A stretch of DNA of 64,000 bases from assembly GCA_001579985.1 (NCBI GenBank), contig LRSR01007913.1, positions 124,001 through 188,000 of the forward strand. The letters are read 5' to 3'. How positions within the stretch are numbered: position 1 is the first letter of the stretch; each line of letters opens with the position of its first letter. Position numbers and translations under genes: made by a program. The DNA comes from Hypsibius dujardini (lineage: Eukaryota > Tardigrada > Eutardigrada > Parachela > Hypsibiidae). This document shows, piece after piece, positions 20,719-33,764 of this stretch. The notes under the pieces are model-generated. The model was not told the DNA's origin. It saw only the letters and a list, made by a program, of their open reading frames with translations, and ran no database searches.

Positions 20719-23046
20719 CTATTCCTCTGTAGCAGCCGTGCGGCCCTGCGATCCTCGAGTCTCCGAGGTGCGCGAACGCTCCCGTGAATTTCGACGCGAA
20801 TCCCTGGACGAGCGATGACTGTTGCGTCGTTCCTCTCGGTCGTTGCGACTGCGGCTGCGACTGCGACTTCTCCGACGTTGGTCGCGGTCGCGGCGATCGT
20901 TGTCGCGGTTCGAGCCGCCACGATTCCGTCTGTCGCGGTCTCGTTCCCGGTCCCGGTCACTTCGATCGGACCGCTCGGGGGAGGTTCTTCCGCGGTTCTC
21001 TTCCCGTTCCACACGACGCTTCTCCGCCTTGGCTTCCGTCAGTTTCTGCGCCAATAAAACAAACGGACGAAACCATAATTATCATTTGAAACCGCATGTC
21101 AATCAACCAATCGCCGAAATTCCATTATTAACCAGACAAATAAAGAAGACGCACAAAAGAGTTCTTCAATCAATCAACCAACCGAGATGATACTATTGTA
21201 AACTACGCAAGAATTCGAATTACGAAAATTATTCAATCAGATAATTGGCCGTTCGGGCCACAAAACATGGCAAAACAACACTCAGAGGCCGCAACAGCCG
21301 CTGATAAGACAAAAAAATACGTACGACCCATTTCTCTGTCTCTCTGGGAAAAAGCGCGAGTAATTTTCTCTGTCCTCCACTTTTTTACAATGAGACACAT
21401 GAACACCTTTAAATTATAAAGCGTCCATAGATAGGTGAGCGTGAAAAATAGCACGGCGCAATCTGCTAAGGATATACGAACCTCAAGAGCGGCGAGTTTG
21501 TCGCGGAGTTTGATGAAGCCCAGGTGGAGTTTGCCGCCAAAGTGGTCGGCCAGCCGGCGATCATTATCGTGAATACCTGTATATAAAACAGGGAATACAT
21601 GGAATTTGATCGGTTTGCCGTAAACACTTGAGGCTTCAATTGTTACATGCGGAAATAGTACCGAGATAAGCGCTGCAGATTTCACAGACGCGAAGTTTCT
21701 GCTGCTGGTATGTAGACGCCGGCATAGAGTTGCGGTAGTCCATCTGCGAAAAAAGGACAGCGATCAGTAAGACGTACCGGAAGTCCGGACTACGCAAGCG
21801 AGATGTAATCCAGCCACATGCAAGCAGACATTTAGGTAAATATTTAAAATGCAGACAGGCAGGTAGGCAGATAGATAAGACATATGCAGACCAACAGAGA
21901 GCCAGATAGACAGAGAGTCAAGTCAGACAGGCAGAGAGACAAACACATTTCTGAGGTAAGATGAGCGAAGGTAACAAGAGTAGAAGGGGACCAAGACATG
22001 CCCCTGAAAGGACGAGAGGTAAATGGCAGATGTACCTCAGCTTTCCGCTTTTCCTCCTTTAATTTCTCCACTTCCTCCATCATTTTCAGCGACTCTTCTA
22101 CATTACCCTCGGCGCCTTGGTTTTCCGCTTCGGCGAGTTTCTTCCCTATCTTTTCCCCAATGTCGTGCACCATATTAGCCTGCAAGAGCACATTGGAGCC
22201 AAGTAAGTCAGTTACTTCCATCAAAGCCAACCCATTGTCCTCGTTGATTGATCGATTTCTCAACCTTGACTTCGACGTCCGTACTGAGTTCTTCTTGCGT
22301 TTCCACGAGATCCTTTTTGGCGTTGTCGATGCGTCGGTCAATGTCGCGAATGAAGGCTCTCAGCTCATACATGGCCTGTGAACAGAAAAGAATCGATCCG
22401 CCGTCGGCGATAATGACGAAACAATTACTAAAGCTACTATTTTTTACTTGGAATTGAGGAAAGTTCACCTAGCCAAAAGATCAATCAACTAACTGATTCT
22501 CCGAGCGACTGTAAACGGCGGAGCAATGACAAAGGGCTGATCACCCAATCAATCAACCGTACGAAAACAGAAAACACACTGTGTAGACAAACGGCAATCA
22601 ACCAATCAAACGACCACCCAAACGCGCAATTCAAAATCAACTCACGTCTGATTCGTAATCGCAATCTTTCTCCGCATTGGCCTTCTCATAATCCGCTTTC
22701 GCCGCGAAATCGTGAACCTTCCGGCACTTTCCAATGTCCATTCTCTACATGTAAAGAGACAGATGAAAAAGGCCCAAATATGATGAACCAACTGTCAGGA
22801 CATTGGTCGCCTCCCCGTACCGTGGAATCCAATATTTCGTGAGGGCAACAGGCCAAAAGGAATGGCCGACAGACGGACCTATCCGAAAATCTTACTTTCG
22901 GGGCAGTGTCGGCTGGAAAAGTTTAAGGAAAAATGTGGGAAAAGTAAGGGAAATGTGGAGAAGGTCGCAAAAAGTAACGGTCTGTCACCTTCTGATGTGC
23001 CCATCAACTGGGCCAACATGGCTCGCATCTCGTCTTTCGCCGACAT
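20719..23046 (-). CDS. LUC7L: LUC7-like U1 snRNP-associated splicing factor
   Basis: LUC7 proteins bind the U1 snRNP and help choose 5' splice sites in the nucleus. Eight exons join in frame: 22989-23046, 22821-22912, 22646-22744, 22265-22375, 22036-22179, 21662-21743, 21482-21576 and 20719-21045, giving 335 residues. The start MSAKDEMRAMLAQLMGTSE matches the family N-terminus. Zinc finger 1 (CCCH) uses C34, C42, C57 and H61. A coiled coil spans about 84-168 (RRIDNAKKDLVETQEEL, KIGKKLAEAE). Zinc finger 2 uses C188, C191, H207 and H213 (NDRRLADHFGGKLHLGF). The Arg/Ser/Asp/Glu-rich tail (about 228-335) is the RS-like domain. It is slightly shorter than human LUC7L. LUC7L versus LUC7L2 orthology is not decidable here; an invertebrate single gene is likely. 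Confidence 0.95.
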
Positions 23047-24495
23047 TTTCCTGTGGACTCAAGTGTCCTTCCTTGAAAAAGTCTAATCCCGGTCGGTAAA
23101 AAACACAGTATCCGTGTGCGTGTGGCGTCGGAGGTAAACCAAGTCGGTAGTGGAAATTTTTCCAGGCAAATTTTGGAGTGAAGCTTGGAAGCTTACGCAC
23201 TCCCTGTGGATAACTCCGCGGGGATACAGGGTCGGACGTCGATTTACAAACCGAAACTTAACTTGGCGATGAGAAGCTGAATGATTATGGGAAGATCCGC
23301 TCAGGGGAAAGACGAAGCCCGGATCATTTTTTTGAAGAGTTGCGGAATTTTTGTTCGGAATAGTTCAGTATGAGTAGGCCATACCGCCTCATAAGAACAC
23401 CGTTTATTAGACGTGGGTTTAGTAGGAGCTATAACGACGCGGTACATTCCCCTCTGCAACCGCAGTCGGTGGGTCGGACTGAGAAAATGCTGTTAGTTGT
23501 CCCACGCGGCGCACCATTTACAAATTGGAGCGCGCCGTGTGGGAGAAAGTAGTGGTCCCTTTTTTCTTTGGGGTTAGAACGTTTAATTTTTCTGATAATC
23601 GAGCATTTGCATCGTATGAGCCAGTGTGATTGAGCCAACATCTGGGCACAAATTTTTAGTCATTAGAGTTTATAAATAATTTATAAATAAAATTCAGATG
23701 AAAAATTGCCTTCTTGGGGAGCTATTCCTAATCATTTACCTTCGACTGAGTGTGGCCTTAATTAGTACCTGCCCTTCTTTCGCACAAATTAACTCGCATT
23801 TCATATCAATGCAAATTAAATCAACCTGTGCCTATCTATAATAGACCCGGTGAGGAAGGAGTGGCACTCTTCTTTTCTTCTCGCCGAACTGTATTCCGAG
23901 CCCGCCGAAAAAAATCGTCCTAAGGTACTACATATGTAGTATTAAAGGTAAAATTTCAAAGACCCATATATACGGTACATCACCTGTGAAAAATTTCATG
24001 AACGTACGTGTCTGAGGCTGCCTAAAGAAAGACAAAGAAGAAACGATAAAAGAAGCTTACAGAAAACGGAATTCCATATACTGTGTTAAGCTCCGAGGTA
24101 TATTCAGTGTCCCCGATCATCAAAGCCCTCACGACCCCGGTATCATCTCCAATTAAGTCCGTCCATAGTTTCCGTTGGTACGTCTCACAAGCAATCCCAC
24201 TGTCTCTTCCGTGTACATATATGTGTGTGTGTGGGTGTGTGTACATTTACACCAGCTTTCTTGCCCCGATATCGCTTCCGTTTCTCAAACACCACCGCAA
24301 GCGAGGAGAGACAAATCTGGTAAAGGTTGATCACAGTGATACTGCCAACACTCCTTCGCAACTCTACACCGCTTCCGGGCGCATCCCGGAAACTCTCTAT
24401 AATTATAACGAGCGCGCAACGTCTTCCCTAGGCGCCTTTTCTTTGTCAAATGATATACTTAATTCCGTCTAACCGTGATTTCCAACGATCTCCGA

Positions 24496-25039
24496 TAGCA
24501 GGGGCTCGTTTTGGGTCCTTACCACTCGGAACCAAGACCCCTCATGGAAGGGCCAGGGGTGAGCAAACGGGCAAAATGCAATTATTTCTTCAAAAAGATT
24601 TAACCCGAAATTCGGCCTTTTCGGTTTTTGATAAATTTTGAAACTTGTGGGGATGAGGGGGTTTAATGTGACCTAGCCCCGGGATTTGAAAACCTGTTCA
24701 AAACTTCAGGTTTCCCATCAAATTTGAACCATTCTTGAATGTTTTTAATTTTATTCTCCAATTTATAGTTATTAATAGTGTGCGTATATTGGACCTCATC
24801 AAATTACAATTTTGATAGAAAAAACCGAGGCTTTTGAAAAAATGTTGAATTTCCAGGGGGCCCTTCGAAAGGAGATCCCCATACCTACACAAGTTTCAAA
24901 ATAATCAGGAACAAAGGCCGAATTTCGGGTGCGATTTCCAAAACACATAAATTGGCCCCTTTGCCCCACCCCTGGCCCTACTATGAGCCATGAGGGCTCC
25001 TGGTCCTGACTTCAAAGGACCCTAAACGAGCCCCCGCTA
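24496..25039. mobile_element. Fold-back MITE, TAGCGGGGGCTCG family, copy 1
   Basis: The ends TAGCAGGGGCTCGTTTTGGG and the reverse complement of TAGCGGGGGCTCGTTTAGGG pair, and the arms (about 24496-24770 and 24775-25039) stay complementary inward (GGCCAGGGGTG, CGAAATTCGGCC, CAATTTATAGTTAT region at the centre). No coding capacity. A second, more worn copy lies at 27846-28341. Confidence 0.8.
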
Positions 25040-25611
25040 CAGGGAAATATTGAAGGAGTGGTGCTACTCGTACCGGTATGATCGCGTAATTACCTGTCTG
25101 TACATCACTACTCGCAACGCTAAGACCTTCGAGAGGCACACATTTTATTGTGCTTATACTGCATCATTTTTCTCCACAAAACTGTTCTTTCTCTCTTTCT
25201 TTTAAGAGGGAAATCGAGCACTCAGTTGAGCTTAAAGTAATTTTTTCGTACAATGTGTTTCAGGTTGAACTGCCTCTTTTCTCCGTACGCGGTCAAAATA
25301 AACACTAACGGGTGTCTGTGAATCCCGTTGGGTCGTTGAAATTGCACAGGAATATCGCACGCTCTCTCCCATCCCATATCATCATCATCACGTCGTTATA
25401 CGTGTGAGGTGATCATCACATCAACCTAACTTCCCACGAGGTGCACGGGGAGCTCAGGGGTTCCTTGCTCGTGCGGATATACGCGTCGATTGTTGGGAAA
25501 CGTCTCAACCATAAACGGGAAGGACCCTCGCCTCGGCCACAGATACTATAGTAATAGTAGTATATATATGCCCGCTGGGACATTGTTCTGCCAGGCAGCT
25601 GGAAATCTGCA

Positions 25612-25640
25612 GAAAGAGAGAGAGAGAGAGAAAGAAAGAG
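25612..25640. repeat. (GA)n/(GAAA)n tract
   Basis: Purine-rich dinucleotide run. Confidence 0.9.
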
Positions 25641-26266
25641 AGCAGGCAAGTTGACTTACTTCCGCCGTTTTGTGCCGGCGCGGTTTATGAATCACGCTCC
25701 GAAAACGCGCGGGATGCTCTCTTTTTGTGGGAATTCGTTTCAGACCTGTCACACACATCTCAGCTGACTGATCTTGTAATTTTATCGTCCCCCGTATGTA
25801 TATAGTAAAAAGGCATAAGCATTTTGTTATATCCTTCTTGTCCGTCTTGTACGAAAAGTACGCCCTTTGAAGGTTACCCGAACCGCAAAAAAAAAACGTG
25901 GGCAATTTTTCCTGGGGTTGAAAACATTTTGGCTCGTGTATTCAACAGCGCCCTTATACATGAATTATCATTTTGCCGATCATCTTGGATGAGCTCACTG
26001 TGCCTGGATTTCCCATGTTTACTGATGAGATATCTGGACAGATTTTGCGTAATACATAGTTGTATTATTATTGGAATATGAATATACACAGTATTATCTA
26101 TGATAATAGTCGGATGCGGTCATTCTCGTCGTTGTATGCAGCGTATACTGCAGTGCTGGCTGAAGTAAACCCAGCGGCATCCAGAGACTTAAACGGATCT
26201 ATAGGCAAGCGTTGTCTGGGGGCAGTTGGTCTCTGACATTATTTTAAAAATTATAACGTTGCGAAG

Positions 26267-29200
26267 ATGTTAATGAATTTGACTGCCGTTGCGGTGTCCG
26301 GTGAGCTGACCCGGAATACTAACGAAAGTATAGCGCCGCCGGCATCGACGGGCTATCTGGAGACCCATCCGAAGCTGCAGCTGTTTTTCGCCATTGTCCT
26401 CTCGTTGAGTGCGGCCTTCGGGATTTTCGGGAATATTTTGGTGATCCTGACTGTGACCATGACGAAGGTATGTACTAAACAGAAAAAGACAGTGATAAAG
26501 TTATGAGTCGAAAATCTAAATAATAAATGACATCTTTGTGCTAAAAAAACAACAAACAGGCGACACTTCTGTACTACTTTGATATAATATGTTTTCAGTA
26601 ATATAGCTTCCCACAGCTAAAGCATGCTTTGAATTCTTAATAAAAATATGTGATACAGCTTTGTGATAATAACGAGTGACGAAGGTAAAAAGGGGTGAAG
26701 GGTATCCCTAAGAAGTCGATCAAAGCTCTCAGATGTAGTTGCATATAGTAACTACCAAATAGGCAAACTTGAAACTACATATCGAATTATCACAAATTTT
26801 TTAATGCGCATTAATATCGGATTTGATATGTCCTAAAATTGTCCCAAAAAAACGCAAAAATTGATGAAACCACTTTTTTATTACTTTTCACGAGACTTGA
26901 CATCCAAAATGTCACCTTGCCGGTATATATTTCCGATTAGCGATATTATTTTATATGCTGTCCATGCTGTACACGTGGGCAATTACCATGGCTGATTGGA
27001 GGTACCAATTCTTCTCCGTTTCCCCATGCATTAATAGATGCTACCGAGACGGACACGAGTAATTATAGGACGAGCGAAAGGGCAAGAGCCACGTTTTATG
27101 TAAACCGAGCGCGCGCCGTTTCCGTCACTCTCCTCCGACGTTATTGCCGTTAATGAGCCTCATCTATCACACACGAAAGTGTCTATCGCATCCGCCCTTT
27201 CTGCTCGCGTTTTCTCGTTTGACGACGACCACTCTAACTGTGACACCGGAAGAGACGACGTCGCCCTTTCCTTACTGAATTACAATTCAAATTAAAGCAA
27301 AATCTCTCCCAATCCAAATCCGAGCTGTATGTGACAGCTTGACAGGTTTGAAAACAGAGGGACCGGAAGTAAGAATCAAGTATAAGGCCGGGCGTGTATA
27401 TAATTAAATACATCTGACTATTCGACTGCGAATATTCACCTAGTTTTACTTGCTTAGAGTCGGATCAATTACAAAGCAGACTCCTACATGGGATTTATTC
27501 AATTGTGAAGATCGTCATCAAATTATATACGGCTCTTCTCATTGCGACTAAGGTTAATTAGAACCGTTGTCAATTCTCATGAAAATAAATATCGCTCGCC
27601 ACGGGATCAGCAGGTCCACCCCACTGGATGTAATCTATTCGCGCTGCAAGACTCGAAATTATTTTTACCAAGCTTCCCCCATAAACAGTAACAGTAGAGG
27701 AATGCAATTCAGATTCGCTCTCCGTTTATGGTAGCTCTTTTACTGGACGCCGGTGGTCGTTCAGCCAGATCATACGTCCAACAGGCAGGGCAAACTAACG
27801 TTTAAGGCTTTTTTACTGAGGTTAAGTGACTGCGAACTGTGAAAAGCAAGGGCTTCGTTAGGGTCCTTACAAGTTGAAGACCAGTACCCCTTGTGGCAGG
27901 ATAGGGGGAGGAGCAAACGGGTCAAATACATTTTCCCAAAATTGAACCAAAAATGTGGCATATTTTTTGTGATCATTGTGCAACATTTGTGGGGGTGTGG
28001 GGGTTTGATTTTGAAAGGCCCTGGAATTTGAAAATATTTTCAACAACCAGTTTTTCGATCAAATTTGGACCATTCATGAATGTTTTTAAACTTCAATTTG
28101 GAAGTACTAATAGGAAACATATATTTTCACCTCAGCAAATTACAAATTCGATTGAAAAACCGATGTTTCAAAATCACAGGGAACACTTGAAAATCAGGCC
28201 TCCAGATCAAAATGATCAGAAAAAAAGGTGGAGTTTTTGTTTCATTTTTAGATAATGCATTTTGTCCCTTTGCCTACCTCCTGGTCATTCCATGCGCGAT
28301 TCTAGTTCCTACTTGTAATTACTTGTAAGCGAGCCCCTGGTGATAAGCAGACACAATGCTCTGGACGACCGTTTGAGACTGTATCTCTAAATTATTTTTT
28401 GTATCTTTACGATTTTCGCTTTTATTTTTTTCAGAGTAGGTTAACACAGGATTTTGTTCCCATTTGCTTAGCTTGAATACATTATGATGCATTCTTCCTG
28501 AATCTTAACGATTTTTGTCTTTATGCAAATAGTTTTTTACAAAGTAGGTTTAACACTAAAAAATTGCGTCTTCATTTGTTTAGCTTTAGATACATTATTA
28601 GGCAGGTATTCTTAAAATATTTCTAATTTTGTGTCCGGAGTTGAGTATGCAATACGTAGTAGAACACGTATATTTGCAGACTCTTCGGATTCCGAGCAAT
28701 ATGTTCATCGTCAACCTCGCGCTCGCCGATCTCGTGGTCACCACGGTCGTGGACCCTTTCAACGTCATCGGTATGCATCGTCGTAATTATATATATATAA
28801 CCACCCCGAATTCCCATATATCGCACCCTGTTTCGACCTACTTTTCTTATGGAAAACCTTGAGTTTCCCTTGAATTTTGAAAGCAGAAAAGAGTTAAGTA
28901 AATTAAAATACTGTTTTTCTTCCCCATAAACAGGAGCATTTGTGGGGCCGACTTATTTTGCGGAGAACTATGTCCTCTGCCAGATGATCGCCTCGCTTTG
29001 TGCACCAGCTTGTCTCTGCTCCATGTTCAGCATCTGTGCCATCGGAATTAATCGGTATAAGGCTCTCCGTTTGTTGAAATGGAATTCTCCTTTTCTGCCA
29101 GCTTTTCCAATGTTAGCGTTTAATAAACACCCCAGTTAAGGTGAAAACTTCATTTTGTTTTTAGGAAAAATATTTTTATTGTAATTTCTATTGAAAAGTT

Positions 29201-31980
29201 CACCAAAATGATACACATACAATATTTAATAAAGATACATAAAACACTATGTGTATAATATATAAATATGCAATACATATACATCAAAATGATACATATA
29301 CAATATATTTAGACAAACTATAAAGATTGGCAGTTGCAACATTTTGCCAGACAAATGGCAACTACAAACAATTTCTTTTATTATAAGTATTCAATCCCCT
29401 TTCATATGTATTAGACTGCGTTGAATTAACAAAACACACATCGGTACGCAATTGCAAATAATTGGTTTTATTGTGGATGATAAATTAGTCAAATAATTCT
29501 CAAGCAAAAACTTCACACAAACACTGGTAGCCGTTCTTTGCAATGTTTTGGAATAATTGTTTTAATCTGGCGGGAGGGAAACACAGATCCGCCTAATTTT
29601 ACAGAGACAGTAGGCGCAATTCGCCACACTGTGGTTCACATGTTCCTTTTCATTACGCGACAATAAATAAATAATGAAAGGCTGATGGTATTGTGACTGT
29701 ATTGCCGTTGAAATGGGGGCCATCCTAGAGTCCTAATTACAATGGACCCCAGCTTGGGAGTATTATACGTTCACGAGAGAGCTCCAGATGTCGTCGCCGT
29801 CACCGCGATTTTCAATCAATAAAATGAAGATTTCCATGTAATTCCTTTCGAAACAACCAAAGCTGCGGCGGACTTTTGGCTTCAGAAAGCCGGCAATTGA
29901 AGAGTCGAGCCCAGAGGAGGGCACTATTTTTGGCAGAAAGTGCCATTTGCATGACGTAGACAAATGAACTGCGTTTTTATATATTATCTGACAGTGTGCA
30001 GTATTACGTGGTTTGATTGATTTTTTTTGATGCCCAGGTACATTATGATCTGCCATTACCATCGTTACGACCGGATGTTCACGTGGGAGAAAACGGGCGG
30101 GATGTGTCTGCTGCTGTGGTTCATTTCCTACTGCTTGCACTTCCCCAACCATGTGGGCTGGTGAGTTGGGAGGGGGACAGGCTGGCGTTGTCTCTTCATG
30201 GAAATGTGGAATAATTAATGGTAATAGAAGCATCGGATATTTTATGCACAACACCGCAAACTGCTTGCAGGGGACATAATGACTTCGATCCGGCCTACTA
30301 CATCTGCACATTTTCCATGTGAGTGCAATGAATCGTAGGCACACACAAAAATAAATTACTGATTATATAAATATAACAGATATCACATGTATATTGGGTT
30401 TTTATATTTATTTGTATTTGCACTGATTGAAATATTGCTGGCTATGATATTTTGACGTTGTTCTATCATGTACAGTTGCGAGCTGAATATTGCTTTAGGA
30501 CGCCAATAAAAAAGGGTTTTCCCTATCCATGTGGAAAATACTTTTTACTCAAAATTCTGCAAAACTGTAAAAAATATACTGTATTGTAAACTATCAATTC
30601 TAATTTTCAACAGTTGTTTATGGTCAATCAAGTGCTAGTACGAGAGGTACAGTAATGAAGTTGTTAGAAAAATTATGAAAAATTGTATGCTAATCAGTGT
30701 ATAGCTCACATAAAGTACAATATTTTCATGTTTTCAAATTATTCAATTCAATTCCCAATTTCCACGCTCTAAGTATTATTACCTCTACGGTTACATCTAA
30801 CTTTACAACACGAGTTTTAAGTAATGGACGCTCACTATTTCAGAGTGACTTGGTATGTATTTGTTTATACCACACAACAGTATACAGTACAGAGTTTATG
30901 CGCGTACGAAAAGAAATTAACTTTTTTTTCGTTGTTTTTTAGTGCGACACATTCCTACGCAGTTTTCTACATTACCTTGGGCGTGTTCGTCCCGCTGGTC
31001 GTAATCCTTTTTAGCTACATCAGTATTTTCCGCCGCTACTGGCAAGTTAAACGGGAGATTCGCAACAAACGTCAGGTCTCTTTGGAAATGCGAAATAGCC
31101 CCAGTATGGCGACCCCTAGTGCAACTGGAACGACTCATACAGCTGACCAAACCCGGCTACAGGTCCCGCTGCTTGGTACGCCCGCGCAATTGCCGACCGC
31201 CACCGGACGGGTCTCACCTTGTCCTGCAAGTCAAACGAGCTGCAGTTCTATCCCAATTTCGCCGAGCTCGTTACAATTGCAAGGAAACGGCCCAATTAAG
31301 AGGGGGTTCACAAGTGACGATATCAAACTGGCTAAGACGTTGTTTACGGTTTTTATTGCTTTTCTTGTCTGCTGGTGAGTATCCATATAAGCAGATTAAC
31401 AGTCAAATAAACCACAGACACAGACAAAAACGCAGACACAGACACAGACACAGACTTAGACAATTTACATTATGCAGCTATGTTGTATTGTTTTAGGGGA
31501 CCATTTGCTCTGCTAGTCCTTATGAAGCAACCGTCGTGGGTCCCAGGATGGATGTACATGATTGCTATCATAATGGCACATGGTAATTCCTCCATCAACT
31601 CCATTCTATACGGGCTGACCAACGAAAAATTTCGAGCCGGTTATCGGTCAGTTTTGGGTCTACGCATGGCCATCAAATCGAAGACGGGAAAGAGCTCGAA
31701 TCTGCTATCCAGAAGAGTAGACTCTAATAACAACAAACTGAATGCGCGAAATGATCACCCACCTGGGCCTACAATCACGTCGGCCCCGATCAGCAGTTCA
31801 AGCTTGGCGGAAAAGGCAAAGTCTAACGGGGTACCAGCACGCAAGGAAAACGGGATCGCCCCCGGGTCAAAGAACAAAAAAGTTCGGGCCGACAAGGAGT
31901 TCTCGAGAACCCGCCCGTCCATGCAGGATCAATTGTTGGTGCCGAACGGAATCATAATTACAGTTCCAGACAGTCCATAG
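26267..31980 (+). CDS. Class A GPCR, melatonin-receptor/Tre1-moody-like
   Basis: Seven exons (26267-26467, 28680-28770, 28934-29054, 30038-30160, 30271-30318, 30943-31374, 31497-31980) give 499 residues with seven membrane segments. The N-terminus has N-glycosylation sequons at N4 and N19. Landmarks: GN in TM1 (55-56), NLALAD with D84 in TM2, C113 before TM3 and the Cys of YYICTFS in loop 2 for the disulphide, NRY (137-139) in place of DRY, CWGP (338-341) in TM6 and NSILY (373-377) in place of NPxxY. NRY, the following HYHRYDRM and NxxxY are typical of melatonin receptors and of the insect Tre1/moody group. Loop 3 is long (about 90 residues, Ser/Pro/Thr-rich). The tail is basic with no Cys cluster. 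The ligand cannot be told from sequence. AATAAA occurs at 32345. Confidence 0.9.
27846..28341. mobile_element. Fold-back MITE, TAGCGGGGGCTCG family, copy 2, in GPCR intron 1
   Basis: It shares with copy 1 the ends (GGGCTTCGTTAGGGTCCTT; CGAGCCCCTGG) and interior stretches such as CATGAATGTTTTTAA, GAGCAAACGGG and CAGCAAATTACAA. It is more diverged and slightly shorter. Confidence 0.75.
31395..31462. repeat. (CAGACA)n-type microsatellite in GPCR intron
   Basis: Short run of CAGACA/GACACA units just before the last coding exon. Confidence 0.85.
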
Positions 31981-33428
31981 ATGTTGGAAGTTTATTACGT
32001 GTGTCCTAGCTTTTTTATTTTCCAACAATCGAATATACATTTAATTGTGCCGATTTTCTTTCGGATCGACATATTAACTATTATTTACTAGACCGTCTAT
32101 AAACTCTGTGTATGTGGTTGGATGTTGACTGGGACAAAGGCGTTTTATAAAAATCAGCAGCAAGTTCAAAACAAAGTTTCAATTGCCAATTTTTGATTTG
32201 TAAGTAGCTTTATGAAAATCTTTGCATCTATCAAATCTCTAATGATCAGTTTTTTATATAGCGCTTTTCATTTATTGTGTTACAAATCCCATAAAATATG
32301 TTTTTGTAGTAATACAATTGGTCATTCTTCCGACGTTCTCACACAATAAAAAATACAAGCGAGAGCCTCGTACTTTTACTATCTTTACAAATGAACTGAT
32401 TGTTTATATGTCTATCTGCATAATTCCAATCCAGCAACGCTACAATATGGAAAAAAATCATTAAAAGTGAATGTTAAATGGGAAGATTCGCAAACCAATA
32501 CCAAGGTGTGTGCCTGTAACTTTGGAACGCACAGAATCCTCCAAGGTCTCACACTTAACCGTTGGGAGCTCATTGGGAGCAGACACACGCAACGAACATG
32601 AGAAAAGTAGGGATGCTAATACTACTTCGTTCCTAATCCTTATTGGAGCGGAACGGCATAAGGAATTCCTCTTCCTGCATACGCACCCTGGTAGGAACGG
32701 AGCAAGAACAGAAGGAACACGCAGGAACAATTTTCACTTTTAGAACAATTTTACGACATTTGAAGACAAGGATAATTATGCTAGAGAATAAAATATAACT
32801 TCCTGGTCAGTGATGTCATCAATTTGCAAGCAAAATGAATTAAATTAAAAAATATAGAAGCATTTAAAAAATTTTAAGCAACCGAATATTAATTCAAGAA
32901 ATTCCATTTTTTGTTCTTTCTTCGATTGCTTTTTGCATTAAATTGTAGCATTGATACTCCTATTAATGCCTACTGTTCCTATTCCGTTCCTGTTGGGTTA
33001 TTTCGTGGGAATTAAGAAGTCTGCGAAAAAGTGTCCAACATTTTTTTAGTACGATACGGGTCAGAGTAACAGAGGAAAATAAACAGCGGTCGCGCGTAAC
33101 AAAGATTTCCGACGTCCCAGGCATATGTACGTACCAACAAAACAATCGCTGTGACTCTGTTCCTCAATTCCCCGGCAAAGGTTGGAACAAATACGGCCAT
33201 AAACAGTAAATGTCTTCGCAATGAAACACATACAGATACAACCTACCAGCGCGACAAGTGGACCCATCCATGGTACAGACAAATATTCCGAATTGGTTCC
33301 TCTTTTTTTTCCTTCGACTAGATCCTTGTGAATATCCGCACAAAATGTGTCCGTTTGTGTGTTGTCTGAAAAATGTCCTCCTTAATGACTCCTCTGGAGT
33401 AGCCGTTGCTGTTGTTGATACCCAGCTG
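31981..33428. other. Intergenic after the GPCR gene
   Basis: No gene is supported. AT-rich 3' flank with a candidate AATAAA at 32345, then unique-looking sequence. Repeated GTTCC/GGAAC words around 32620-32730 and 32955-33000 may be ends of a worn element. Confidence 0.5.
32345..32350 (+). terminator. Candidate polyadenylation signal of the GPCR gene
   Basis: AATAAA within ACACAATAAAAAAT, 364 bases after the stop codon. Confidence 0.4.
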
Positions 33429-33764
33429 CTACTGCTGCTGCATTTTGAGGATGGCCGGGTTGAAGAGCGGCGGATCGTAGATGACCTCCTCCCCTCGCTC
33501 GGTGTAGTAGCAGATGGGGGTACGCAGACCAAAGTAGCTGGTGCTGCCGTCGCCCGGCAGATACGGGCAGGTGGCGTTGGGCAGGATCGCCACGAGCTGG
33601 TGCTCACTGCGTTTGCTCTGATGAGCGAGGCTGCTGCTGGTTCCTCCTCCTCCGCCGGAGACCGTCGTGGCTCCTCCCCCCACAGCGGTAGCGGGATTAG
33701 TCTTGATCGTGGCCGTAGCTGTGGTTTCCTTCCTTTGTTGTTTGACTCCCATGGCTTCCGACAT
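33429..33764 (-). CDS. Hypothetical 111-residue protein
   Basis: A single open frame runs from ATG at 33764 to a stop at 33429. The N-terminal half is Thr/Gly/Ala/Ser-rich (TTATATIKTNPATAVGGG, SGGGGGTSSS). The C-terminal half is more ordered: HQLVAILPNATCPYLPGDG, then SYFGLRTPICYYTERGEEV and IYDPPLFNPAILKMQQQ. No signal peptide or membrane span. I do not recognise a family. Longer open frames overlap it on both strands because the region is GC-rich, but they are of low complexity. This frame was chosen for its balanced, protein-like second half. It could be one exon of a larger gene. Confidence 0.45.
   Translation of the reverse strand: MSEAMGVKQQRKETTATATIKTNPATAVGGGATTVSGGGGGTSSSLAHQSKRSEHQLVAILPNATCPYLPGDGSTSYFGLRTPICYYTERGEEVIYDPPLFNPAILKMQQQ

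Larger units (their letters stand above)
23047..26266. other. Intergenic between divergent LUC7-like and GPCR genes
   Basis: No gene was recognised. It contains the fold-back element at 24496-25039, a (TG)n/(CA)n tract near 24215-24245, a (GA)n tract at 25612-25640 and the 5' flanks of both neighbours. Confidence 0.6.

Noticed and set aside
20784-21190. Plus-strand frames rich in Arg/Ser or Ala/Val opposite the LUC7-like RS tail
   Set aside because: They are antisense shadows of the Arg/Ser/Asp repeats of the LUC7-like C-terminal exon.
22803-23099. Plus-strand frames of about 75-98 residues
   Set aside because: Opposite LUC7-like exons 1 and 2, which match the family N-terminus.
29763-30344. 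193-residue minus-strand frame
   Set aside because: It lies opposite GPCR exons 4 and 5, whose frame and splice sites are firmly supported.
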